Positions 24,843 to 34,300 of a stretch of DNA of 64,000 nt are shown piece by piece (the first letter of the stretch is position 1; each line of letters begins with the position of its first letter). Made by a program: the position numbers and the translations under genes. Under the pieces are notes generated by a model that searched no databases, had not been told where the DNA came from, and saw nothing but the letters and a program-made list of their open reading frames with translations. Origin of the DNA: Streptomyces cadmiisoli (GTDB lineage: Bacteria; Actinomycetota; Actinomycetes; Streptomycetales; Streptomycetaceae); contig NZ_CP030073.1 in the NCBI RefSeq assembly GCF_003261055.1, positions 3,410,001 through 3,474,000 on the forward strand. The letters are read 5' to 3'.

Positions 24843-25787
24843 TCAGAAGGTCGTGCGGGTCGGCAGGGGCTTTCCGTACCAGAGCTCGATGAGGCGGGCC
24901 GCGATGGAGATGCCGTAGGGCGGCAGTACCTCGCCGGAGTCGAAGGCGGCGGTCAGTTCGTCGCGGGAGAACCAGCGGGCCTCGTGGATCTCGTCGCCGT
25001 CGACGTTGATCTCGGTGGTGGTGGCGCGGGCCATGAAGCCGAGCATCAGGCTGGAGGGGAAGGGCCAGGGCTGGCTGGCGACGTACTCGACCTGGCCGAC
25101 GGTGATGCCCGCTTCCTCGTGGACCTCGCGGCGTACCGACTGCTCGACGGACTCGCCGGGCTCGACGAAGCCGGCGAGTGTGGAGAAGCGGCCTTCGGGC
25201 CAGTGGACCTGGCGGCCGAGCAGGATGCGGTCCTTCTCGTCCGTGACGGCCATGATCACGGCGGGGTCGGTGCGGGGGTAGTGCTCGGCGCCGCAGGCGG
25301 GGCAGCGGCGGATGTGGCCGGCCGCGGCGATGACGGTGCGTTCTCCGCAGCGGGAGCAGAAGCGGTGGGTGCGCTGCCAGTTCTCCAGGCCGACGGCGTG
25401 CACCATGAGGCCCGCGTCGCGGGGAGAGAGCAGCAGGCCGGCCTCACGCAGCCCGGCCGGGCGGGCGGACTGGTCCATGCGTCCGGGCAGTGCGTCCTTC
25501 TGGAGGGCGAAGTAGCTCACACCGTCCTCGTCGGTGCCCAGGAAGTAGCGGTGGGCCTCGGTGAGGGGGGCTTCGAAGGACGGGCTCATGACGAGCTCGG
25601 TGCGTCCGTCGGCGGTTTCGTCGATGAGGACCTGGCCGCCGGAGACCACGAAGCAGCGGGTGGTGGGGTGGCTCCATGCCGCAGCGAGCCAGGCCTCGTC
25701 GAGCCGGTGGTGCGCGGCACGGTCGATGCCGCTGGGAGCGGTGAGCGAGACGGGTCGGTCGGCGGTGTGGTCGGTCCAGGTGGTCAC
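24843..25787 (-). CDS. nudC: NAD(H) pyrophosphatase NudC
   Basis: 314 residues. An N-terminal substrate/dimer domain (about 1-125) is followed by a four-Cys zinc ribbon (CSRCG...CPACG, about 143-161) and a Nudix domain with the box GFVEPGES...REVHEEAGI (about 212-234). The NudC-specific SQPWPFPSSLM motif (about 242-252) determines NAD(H) specificity. It hydrolyses NADH to NMNH and AMP and, in other bacteria, removes NAD caps from RNA. GTG 25787 is chosen for the GGAAG 5 nt upstream; a TTG four codons earlier sits too close to its G-rich site. Confidence 0.95.
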   Translation of the reverse strand: MTTWTDHTADRPVSLTAPSGIDRAAHHRLDEAWLAAAWSHPTTRCFVVSGGQVLIDETADGRTELVMSPSFEAPLTEAHRYFLGTDEDGVSYFALQKDALPGRMDQSARPAGLREAGLLLSPRDAGLMVHAVGLENWQRTHRFCSRCGERTVIAAAGHIRRCPACGAEHYPRTDPAVIMAVTDEKDRILLGRQVHWPEGRFSTLAGFVEPGESVEQSVRREVHEEAGITVGQVEYVASQPWPFPSSLMLGFMARATTTEINVDGDEIHEARWFSRDELTAAFDSGEVLPPYGISIAARLIELWYGKPLPTRTTF

Positions 25788-25934
25788 GGGTGCTTCCAAC
25801 TCCCCCGGTGGAACGGTTGATTCGGCGGCGGTTGAGCGGACGTACGGCAGGAGGCGACCGGGTCCGCCGCGGCTGCGTGGTGCGGGCGGTCCTTCCAGTG
25901 TGCCCCGGACGGGACAGTGCTCAGGTCGCAGCGG

Positions 25935-27338
25935 TCAGGGTGCATGGCGCCAGTGCTCGGCGAGGTCGCCCCACAGGTGGGCGGCGGTTTCGGCGCCTTT
26001 GAGGAGCAGATCGAGTTCTACTTTCTCGTTCGGGGCGTGCCAGCCGTCGGAGGGGACGGAGATGCCCAGGAAGAGGATGGGGGCGCCGAGGACGTCCTGG
26101 AGGTCGGCGGCGGGTCCGGAGCCGCCCTCACGCGTGTGGAGGACGGGTTTTCCGAAGGCGCGGCTCATGGCGCGGACGACGGACTGGAGTGCCGGGTGGT
26201 CCAGTGGCGTCAGGCAGGGGCGGGTGGCGGCGGAGAAGGTGATCTCGTGCCGGATGCCGTCGGGGGTGTGGTCGGCGGCCCAGGTGCGGACGGCCCGCTC
26301 GATGTGGTCGGGATCCTGGCCGGCGACCAGGCGGAACGACAGCTTCACCATGGCCGTCGAGGGGATGATCGTCTTGGTGCCGGCGCCCTGGTAGCCGCCG
26401 CCGATGCCGTTGACCTCGGCGGTGGGGCGGGCCCAGATGCGTTCCAGGGTGGTGTAGCCGGTCTCGCCGTGGGTGGCGTGCGACTTGGCGGTGCGCAGCC
26501 ACCGCTGTTCGTCGAAGGGCAGCTCGGCGAACAGGGCGCGCTCGCGGTCGGTGAGGTCGACGACGCCGTCGTAGAAGCCGGGGATCGTCACGCGCGCGTG
26601 GTCGTCGTGCAGGGCGGCGACGAGGCGGGCGGCGGCGGTCGCCGGGTTGGGCACGGCACCGCCGAAGGAGCCTGAGTGGATGTCCTGGTCGGGGCCGTGC
26701 AGGCGGATCTCGCACTCGGCGAGGCCGCGCATCCCGGTGCACACGGTGGGGGTGTCCTCGGACCACATGCCGGTGTCGGAGACGATCACCGCGTCGGCGC
26801 CGAGCCGGTCGGCGTGCTCCTCGACGAGGGCGCGGAAGTACGGCGAGCCGGACTCCTCCTCGCCCTCGATGAGCAGCTTCAGGGTGACGGCCGGGGTGGT
26901 GCGGCCGGTGGCGGCGAGGTGGGCGCGGACACCGAGGGTGTGGAAGAACACCTGGCCCTTGTCGTCGGCGGCCCCGCGCGCGTACAGGCGGTTTTCCCGG
27001 ACGGCGGGTTCGAACGGGTCGCTGTCCCAGCCGTCCTCGCGGGCCGCGGGCTGTACGTCGTGGTGGCCGTAGACGAGGATCGTGGGCGCCGTCGGGTCGT
27101 CGGAGGGCCACTCGGCGTACACGGCGGGGGCGCCCGGCGTCTGCCAGACCTCGGTGGTCGGGAAGCCGGTCTCCTTGAGCTTGCCGGCGAGCCAGTCGGC
27201 GCTGCGCCGCACGTCGGGCGCGTGCTGGGGCTGCGCGGACACCGACGGGATGCGCAGCCACTCGGCGAGGTCGTCGAGGAAGGCGGCACGGTGCTCGTCG
27301 ATGTACGTGCGGACGGCGCTGTCCGGGGTCTGGCTCAT
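25935..27338 (-). CDS. M20 family dipeptidase/peptidase
   Basis: 467 residues, M20 zinc peptidase. Metal ligands are in YGHHDVQP (His, Asp about 86-90), ARGAADDKGQ (Asp), EGEEESGS (catalytic Glu-Glu) and the C-terminal H; a dimerization lid domain lies between about 205 and 360. No signal peptide, so cytoplasmic. It is most like the CNDP/PepV-type dipeptidase subfamily acting on small peptides. ATG 27338 fits family starts; the ribosome binding site is weak (AGG at 12 nt). It follows adnB by only 10 nt and could be co-transcribed with the helicase pair. Confidence 0.92.
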   Translation of the reverse strand: MSQTPDSAVRTYIDEHRAAFLDDLAEWLRIPSVSAQPQHAPDVRRSADWLAGKLKETGFPTTEVWQTPGAPAVYAEWPSDDPTAPTILVYGHHDVQPAAREDGWDSDPFEPAVRENRLYARGAADDKGQVFFHTLGVRAHLAATGRTTPAVTLKLLIEGEEESGSPYFRALVEEHADRLGADAVIVSDTGMWSEDTPTVCTGMRGLAECEIRLHGPDQDIHSGSFGGAVPNPATAAARLVAALHDDHARVTIPGFYDGVVDLTDRERALFAELPFDEQRWLRTAKSHATHGETGYTTLERIWARPTAEVNGIGGGYQGAGTKTIIPSTAMVKLSFRLVAGQDPDHIERAVRTWAADHTPDGIRHEITFSAATRPCLTPLDHPALQSVVRAMSRAFGKPVLHTREGGSGPAADLQDVLGAPILFLGISVPSDGWHAPNEKVELDLLLKGAETAAHLWGDLAEHWRHAP

Positions 27339-27348
27339 GGTCACGAGC

Positions 27349-30300
27349 CTATCGGCCCGCGGTGACACCCAGATCGTGCGGTTCGTCACCGGGCGGCTCC
27401 TCCAGCAGCAGGCGCTCGAGCGCGGCGCGGTCCGGCAGGCCACGGGGCCGGACCACCTCGCCGGTGCGTACGTACACGAAGGTGGCGGTCACCGATTCCA
27501 GGGGTACGCCCCGCTGCTCGGCCCAGGCGAGCCGGTACACGGCCAGCTGGAGGGGGTCGGCGGCGCGGGTGCGGCTGGTCTTCCAGTCGACGATCTCGTA
27601 CGTCGTTCCGCCGCCGTCGCCGCTCGCGTCCCGGTACACGGCGTCGATACGACCCCGTACGACGCGTCCGGCTATCGCGAGCTGGAAAGGCGTCTCGACG
27701 CGGTAGGGCGTTCGGTGGGCGTACTCGGTGCGTTCGAAGGCCTCCTTGAGGGCGTCCAGATCGTGTTCGTCGGCTACGTCGGCGTCACTGCCGGGCAGGT
27801 CCTGCGGCTCCAGCATGGGCAGGGTCAGCTCTTCGAAGCGTGCCTCGATCCATGCGTGGAACCGGGTGCCGCGGCGGGCGGCGGGCTGCGGGGGCCGGGG
27901 CATGGGGCGGGCCAGCTCCTGCGCGAATCCGTCCGGGTCGGCGGCCAGGCGCAGCAGCTGGGTCGCGGTGAGCGAGGCCGGCAGCGGCACCTCGGTGACG
28001 GACTCGCGGGCGCGCAGGAGCTCCCCGGTGAGGGCGTCGAGGTCGCGGTCCCAGGAGGCGACGGCGCGGGCTTCCTCTGGCGTCAGCGAGGTCGACCCTG
28101 GTTCCTGGGGGTGCGGGCGGGCGGCCCATGACGCGTCGGAACGGTCCGGGGCCGACATCTGGTGCGGGACGGTCGGTCGCGGAGCGTCCACCGGGGGGTG
28201 CGCGTCCGCAGGCGTGTGTGCGTCCCCGGGGTGGCGTGCGCTCGTCGGGCGGTGCGCGTCTGTGGGGTGATGTGCGTCTGTGGGGTGATGTGCGGCCGTG
28301 GGGCGGTGCACGCCGGCCGGACCGTGCGCGTCCTTCGGGCGGTGTGCGTCCCAGGAATCCCATGAGTCCCAGTCGGCCGGGTCGCCCTCGGGAGCCTCTC
28401 CGTGGAGGATCTCGCCCTCGTACCGGCCCGCGTCCTTGTACGGGCCGTCGCCGTACGGGTCCTCGTCGTCGTACGGGTTCGTGTCCTCGTGGACGGTCGT
28501 GTCTTCGTAGGCGGGGTCCTCGTAGGCGGGGTCCTCGTCGTCCGGTGGCGGGGGCCAGTCGGGGTCGTCGTGGATGTCGGGGTCGTGAACGGCGGTGCGG
28601 TGGCCGGCCTCGTCGGAGGCGAGATCGTCCAGGTGGGCCAGGACGGTCGCGGCGGCCGCGCGGCGTCGGGCCAGCGCGGTGTCGTCCAGGGGCAGCGGCC
28701 AGCGCTGCTCGACGGCGGCCCGGTGCAGGGCCGGGTTCTCCTCGTCCTCGGCCGGCTCGTCCGCCCAGGCCTCGATCTCGCCGTGGCCGGCGGTGCAGTG
28801 GTCGTACAGGGCCATCAGGAAGTCGGAGGGCCCGCGCGGTCTCTTCTGGGTGGGGCCCCACCAGTGGCCGGAGCCGAGGAGCAGGGAGCGGGGGCGGGTG
28901 AAGGTGACGTAGCCGAGGCGGAGCTCCTCGGTGTGCTGGTGGTCCTTCATGGCCTCGTGGAAGGCCTTCATGCCGCGTGCGTCCCAGGTCTCGAGGTCGG
29001 GCAGCGTGTCGGCGTCGCCGCGCAGCTCGTGGGGCAGCACCTTGGCCTGGGCGGTCCACTTCTCGCGGCCCTGGCCGCTGGGGAAGGTGCCGGTGACCAG
29101 GCCGGGGACTGCGACGACGTCCCACTCCAGGCCCTTCGACTTGTGCGCGGTGAGCACTTTGACCGTGTTCTCGCCACCCGGGAGGGCGTTGTCGAGGCCC
29201 TTTTCGTACTGCGCGGCGGTGCGCAGGAAGCCGAGGAAGGCGAGGAGGCTCGCCTCGCTCTCGTGGGCTGCGAAGGACGCGGCGACGTCCAGGAAGTTGG
29301 CGAGGGTTTCGCGGCGGCGGGCGGCCAGGGCGTGCGGCGACGCCGACAGTTCGACCTCCAGGCCGGTGACCGCGAGGACGCGGTGCAGTACGTCCATGAG
29401 CGGGTCGGACAGGGAGCGCCGCAGGTCGCGCAGTTCGGCGGCCAGGCGGGCGAACCGCACGCGCGCGTCGGGCGAGAAGGGCAGCCCGTCGTCCTGCCCG
29501 CCGCCCTCCAGCGGTGTCTCCAGGAAGGTGTCGAGGGCGTCTGCGAGCGAGATGACCTCGGCCGGGTCGACGCCTTCGACGGCTTCCGCGAGCCTGCGGT
29601 CCGGGTCGTCGTCCGCGTCCACGCGCGCGTGGGACACGAGGAGCCGGGCGCGCCGCCCCAGCAGGGCGAGGTCGCGTGCGCCGATGCGCCAGCGGGGGCC
29701 GGTGAGCAGCCGGACCAGGGAGGCGTTGGCGCCCGGGTCCTGGAGCACCTCGCAGACGGCGACCAGGTCGGCCACCTCGGGCAGGTGCAGCAGGCCGGAC
29801 AGGCCGACGACCTCGACGGGGATGTCGCGGGCGACGAGGGCGCCCTGGATCTCGGCGAAGTCGGTGGCCGTGCGGCACAGGACGGCGATCTCGCCGGGCT
29901 CCTTGCCGGTGCGGACGAGGTGGGCGATGGAGTCGGCGATCCAGTCGATCTCCTCGGCGTGGGTGCGCAGCAGGGCGCAGCGGACCAGGCCGTCACGTTC
30001 GGCGCCCGGGGCCGGGCGGAGTGCCTCGACGCCCGCGTGCATGGCGCGCAGCGGCTCGGCGAGGCCGTTGGCGAGGTTCAGGAGGTAGCCGCCGCTGCGG
30101 CGGTTCTCGCTGAGTGCCTGGCGGGTGGCGGGGCGGCCGTGGGCGTGGGCGAAGTGGTCAGGGAAGTCGTCGAGGTTGGCCACGGAGGCGCCGCGCCAGC
30201 CGTAGATGGCCTGGCAGGGGTCGCCGACGGCGGTCACGGCGTGGCCGGTGCAGCCGCCGAACAGGCCCGCGAGGAGGACGCGCTGGGCGACGGAGGTGTC

Positions 30301-31143
30301 CTGGTACTCGTCGAGGAGGACCACGCGGAACTCGTCGCGCAGGATGCGGCCGACGTCGGGGAGCTGGGCGAGGCGGGCGGCGAGGGCGATCTGGTCGCCG
30401 AAGTCGAGCAGGTCGCGCTCGCGTTTCGCGGTCCGGTAGCGCAGGACGAGTTCGGCGAGGTCGCGGCGGGCGGCGGCCGCCTCGGGCACCTTGCGCAGGT
30501 CGGCGTTGGTGAGCTTGACGTCCGCCACCGCGCGCAGCAGGTCGGCGTCCCAGGCGCGCAGGTCCTCGGGGCGGACGAGGTGTTCGGCGAGTTCGGAGTC
30601 GAGGGTGAGCAGGTCGCTGACGAGGTCCGGGAAGGAGCGGGTCAGCGCCGCGTAGGGGCCGGGGGCTTCGCGCAGCACGCGCGCGGCCAGCTGGTAGCGG
30701 GTGGCGTCGGCGAGGAGACGGGAGGTCGGTTCGAGGCCGATGCGCAGGCCGTGGTCGGCCAGGAGGCGGCCCGCGAAGGCGTGGTACGTGGAGATCACCG
30801 GTTCGCCGGGCGGGTTGTCGGGGTCGATGACGTCCGGGTCGGTGATGCCCGCCTTGACCAGGGCCTTGCGGACGCGTTCGGCGAGTTCCCCGGCGGCCTT
30901 GTTGGTGAAGGTCAGTCCGAGGATCTGCTCGGGGGCGACCTGGCCGGTGCCGACCAGCCACAGCACGCGTGCCGCCATCACCGTCGTCTTGCCGGAACCG
31001 GCTCCGGCCACGATCACCTGCGGGGCGGGCGGCGCGATGATGCAGGCCGTCTGCTCCGGGGTGAACGGGATCCCGAGGAGCTCCTTGAGCTGCTCGGGAT
31101 CGGTGATACGGGCGGGCATGTCGAAAAGGCTAGCCGCGGCCAC
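27349..31143 (-). CDS. adnB: Helicase-nuclease subunit AdnB (UvrD-like motor + RecB nuclease)
   Basis: 1264 residues. The N-terminal SF1A motor has Walker A GAGSGKTT (about 47-54), LLDEYQDTS (about 280), AIYGWRGA, SENRRSGG, HKSKGLEWDVV and VTFTRPRS. The C-terminal RecB-type PD-(D/E)xK nuclease has GRIDAVYRD, IVDWKTS and QLAVYRLAW (about 1165-1215), so nuclease activity is expected. It pairs with AdnA to form the AdnAB end-resection motor of Actinobacteria, replacing RecBCD/AddAB in homologous recombination. A disordered insertion of about 180 residues (about 840-1020) separates motor and nuclease and contains acidic and His-rich hexapeptide repeats. GTG 31143 lacks a good ribosome binding site; an ATG nine codons later is possible. 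Confidence 0.94.
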   Translation of the reverse strand: MAAASLFDMPARITDPEQLKELLGIPFTPEQTACIIAPPAPQVIVAGAGSGKTTVMAARVLWLVGTGQVAPEQILGLTFTNKAAGELAERVRKALVKAGITDPDVIDPDNPPGEPVISTYHAFAGRLLADHGLRIGLEPTSRLLADATRYQLAARVLREAPGPYAALTRSFPDLVSDLLTLDSELAEHLVRPEDLRAWDADLLRAVADVKLTNADLRKVPEAAAARRDLAELVLRYRTAKRERDLLDFGDQIALAARLAQLPDVGRILRDEFRVVLLDEYQDTSVAQRVLLAGLFGGCTGHAVTAVGDPCQAIYGWRGASVANLDDFPDHFAHAHGRPATRQALSENRRSGGYLLNLANGLAEPLRAMHAGVEALRPAPGAERDGLVRCALLRTHAEEIDWIADSIAHLVRTGKEPGEIAVLCRTATDFAEIQGALVARDIPVEVVGLSGLLHLPEVADLVAVCEVLQDPGANASLVRLLTGPRWRIGARDLALLGRRARLLVSHARVDADDDPDRRLAEAVEGVDPAEVISLADALDTFLETPLEGGGQDDGLPFSPDARVRFARLAAELRDLRRSLSDPLMDVLHRVLAVTGLEVELSASPHALAARRRETLANFLDVAASFAAHESEASLLAFLGFLRTAAQYEKGLDNALPGGENTVKVLTAHKSKGLEWDVVAVPGLVTGTFPSGQGREKWTAQAKVLPHELRGDADTLPDLETWDARGMKAFHEAMKDHQHTEELRLGYVTFTRPRSLLLGSGHWWGPTQKRPRGPSDFLMALYDHCTAGHGEIEAWADEPAEDEENPALHRAAVEQRWPLPLDDTALARRRAAAATVLAHLDDLASDEAGHRTAVHDPDIHDDPDWPPPPDDEDPAYEDPAYEDTTVHEDTNPYDDEDPYGDGPYKDAGRYEGEILHGEAPEGDPADWDSWDSWDAHRPKDAHGPAGVHRPTAAHHPTDAHHPTDAHRPTSARHPGDAHTPADAHPPVDAPRPTVPHQMSAPDRSDASWAARPHPQEPGSTSLTPEEARAVASWDRDLDALTGELLRARESVTEVPLPASLTATQLLRLAADPDGFAQELARPMPRPPQPAARRGTRFHAWIEARFEELTLPMLEPQDLPGSDADVADEHDLDALKEAFERTEYAHRTPYRVETPFQLAIAGRVVRGRIDAVYRDASGDGGGTTYEIVDWKTSRTRAADPLQLAVYRLAWAEQRGVPLESVTATFVYVRTGEVVRPRGLPDRAALERLLLEEPPGDEPHDLGVTAGR
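28189..28350. repeat. Degenerate 18-nt tandem repeats inside adnB
   Basis: An 18-nt unit encoding (minus strand) a six-residue Asp-Ala-His-x-Pro-x motif is repeated about nine times in frame; the best pair is 28261-28278 and 28279-28296 (17 of 18 bases). It gives a His/Pro-rich disordered linker, in a protein otherwise conserved, so length probably varies between strains. Confidence 0.85.
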
Positions 31144-31318
31144 TGACAGCGGATGCCGGATCGCTCCCCTGGTCAGGAGAGACGCAGGTCAACGCATGTG
31201 ATGCGGTACGTGCGGTACGTCACGCACTCGTACGGCGCGGTCCGCACGCCGCCCCCTCTTCCCACCCTGCCCCCGCTTCGGGCCTTGCTCCGCGTAGCCC
31301 CCGTGCGTCGCCCCCGCG

Positions 31319-34300
31319 TCACTCCACCACGTGGCGTCCCTCGGGGCGGGCGCTGCACGACGCGCGGAAGGCGCAGTGCGTGCAGTGCTGGCCGGTCGTC
31401 GGTGTGAACCGTTCGTCGAGCACCTTGCCCGCGGCCGTGGCCAGCAGGTCACCGACCCACTCCCCTTCCAGGGGCTCCTGGGCCTGCACCTTGGGCAGGG
31501 TCTCGCCGCCGTCGCGTCGGGCGGCGCCCTGACGCAGCTGGACCAGTTCGGCGCCGCCCGGTTCGGGGCGCTCCCCGTCGAACGCCTCGTCCACGGCGCC
31601 CTCGCGCACGGCCAGCTGGTAGACGGCGAGCTGGGGATGGCGGGCCACCTCCGCCGCGCTCGGCGCCTGTTTGCCGGTCTTGAAGTCGACGACATAGGCG
31701 CGGCCGTCGCCGTCCGCCTCGACGCGGTCCATCGAGCCGCGGATGCGCACCTCGTAGTCGCCCGCTTCGAGGGTGACGTCGAAGTCGTGCTCGCTGGCCA
31801 CCGCGGTACGCCCGGTGCGTTCCATGACGTGCCACTTCAGGAAGCGTTCCAGCGCCACGCGCGCGTGCTGCTTCTCCTGCGCGGATTTCCACGGCGCGTC
31901 GAAGGCGAGCGCGTCCCACACCGAGTCGAGGCGTTCCATGAGGACGTCGAGGTCCGCCGGGGTGCGCCCGGAGGCGACCTCGTCGGCGAGGACGTGCACC
32001 ACGTTGCCGAAGCCCTGCGCGACGGTGGCGGGCGCGTCGGCCTTCACCTCTCGGCCGAGGAACCACTGGAGGGAGCACGTGTTGGCGAGCTGGTCCAAGG
32101 CGCTTCCGGACAGCACGACGGGCTGGTCCCGGTCGCGCAGCGGCACCTTGGACTCGGTCGGCTCGAACATGCCCCACCAGCGGTAGGGGTGGGCCGAGGG
32201 CACCAGGGGGCGGCCGTCGTCGTCCGCGAGCGCGGCAAGCCGGGCCAGCCGGCGGGCGGCGGCCTCCCTGAGCGCGTCGGACACGCGCGGGTCCACGGTC
32301 GTGGCCCGCAGCTCGGCGACGAGCGCGGCCACGGACAGCGGGCGGCGCGGGCGGCCGGTGACGTCCTTGGGTTCGACTCCGAGTTCGGTCAGGAACCGGG
32401 AGGGCTGGTCGCCGTCGTCCGCGGGTGCCTTCACCGCGGTGACGACGAGCCGTTCACGCGCGCGTGTGGCGGCGACGTAGAACAGCCGGCGTTCCTCGGC
32501 GAGCAGGGCGCCCGGTGTGAGGGGTTCGGCCAGTCCGTCGCGTCCGATGCGGTCGGCCTCCAGCAGGGAGCCGCGGCGGCGCAGGTCCGGCCACAGGCCC
32601 TCCTGGACTCCCGCGACGACGACCAGACGCCACTCCAGTCCCTTCGCGCGGTGCGCGGTCATCAGGCGCACGGCGTCGGGGCGTACCGCGCGACGGGTGA
32701 GGGTGTCGGCGGCGATGTCCTCCGCCTCCAGCTCCTCCAGGAAGTTCAGGGCGCCCCGGCCGCCGGAGCGTTCCTCGGCGCGGGCTGCGGTGGCGAACAG
32801 CGCGCACACCGCGTCCAGGTCACGGTCCGCGTTGCGTCCGGCGGCGCCGCCACGCCGGGCGGCGCGCTCCAGGCGTGCGGGCCAGGGCGTGCCTTGCCAC
32901 AGGTCCCACAGCGCCTCCTCGGCCGTACCGCCGCCCGCGAGGCGCTCCCGGGCGGTGCGCAGCAGCGCGCCGAGGCGCTGGGCTCCGCGCGCGTAGGCCG
33001 GGTCGTGCGCCACCAGACGCTCGGGTTCGGCGAGCGCTCGTGCCAGCAGCTCGTCCGACGGCGGCGGCAAGGGGTTGCCGGCGGCGCGTTCCTCCTCGCG
33101 CAGGGCGCGGCCGAGGCGGCGCAGATCGGCGGCGTCCATGCCCGCGAGGGGGGAGGCGAGCAGGGTGAGCGCGGTCTCGGTGCTGAGCCAGGGGACGTTG
33201 CCCTCGGGGTCTCCGGGCTCCTCGGGCTCCTCGGGCTCGTCGTACCCCTCGGACTCCAGGTGCCGCTCAGGCTCGGGCTCCCCGAGCTCCGCGGACTCAC
33301 CGGGCTGCCCAGACTCCCGGAGCTCGACATGCCCTTCGGGCTCCCGGACCTCGGCATGCTCGGTGTGCTCGGCGTGCTCGGCGTGCTCGGCGTGCTCGGC
33401 AGATTCCAACCGCTGCCCGGACTCCCCGGTCTCCGCATCTCCTCCGGAGCCCGTCTCCCCCACCACGTCGTCCCGCTCCCCGCGCACGCGAGTACGCGCG
33501 TGTCCGCCGGCCCGGTCGGACTCGGCCATCGCCACGGCTCGAAGGGCCGTGAGCAGTGGAGCCACGGCGGGCTCGTGACGCAGCGGCACGTCGTCGCCGT
33601 CGATGTCGAGGGGCACACCGGCAGAGGTGAGGGCGCGGCGGACCGTCGGGATGCTGCGGGATCCGGCACGCACCAGGACCGCCATCTCGCCCCAAGGGAT
33701 GCCGTCCTCCAGGTGCGCCCTGCGGAGGATGTCGGCGATGTTGTCCAGCTCGGTGCCGGGCGTCGGGTACGTCTGGACCTCGACGCGGCCCCCGTCCCGT
33801 ACTGGGGCCAGCTCACGGTGGGCGCGGACTTTCTCGGCGGGCAGGCGGGTGAGCGGCATGCGCTGGGTCAGCAGCCTGGTCGCGGACAGCACGGCGGCGG
33901 CGGAGCGGCGGGAGGTCCGCAGCACCTCGACGGGTGCGGGGCGGCCGTCCGCGCGCGTGAAGGCGCGCGGGAAGTCGAGGATGCCGTTCACGTCCGCGCC
34001 CCGGAAGGCGTAGATCGACTGGTCGGGGTCGCCGAACGCGACAAGGGTGCGTCCCTGGCCGGCCAGAGCGTGCAGCAGACGCACCTGGGCGGGATCGGTG
34101 TCCTGGTACTCGTCGACGAACACGGCGTCGTACTGCTCGGTGAGCCGCCGGGCGACCTCGGGGCGGCGGGCGAGGAGCACGGCGCGGTGGACCAGTTCGG
34201 AGTAGTCGAGCACGCCCTGGAGATCGAGGACGTCGAGGTACTCGGCGAGGAAGGCGGCGGCGGCCCGCCAGTCGGGGCGGCCGATGCGCCGCGCGAAGGC

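Noticed and set aside
28402..31146. A 914-codon plus-strand frame opposite adnB
   Set aside because: Antisense reading of a helicase with full motifs; the frame has Gly/Val/Ala-biased composition and no domains.
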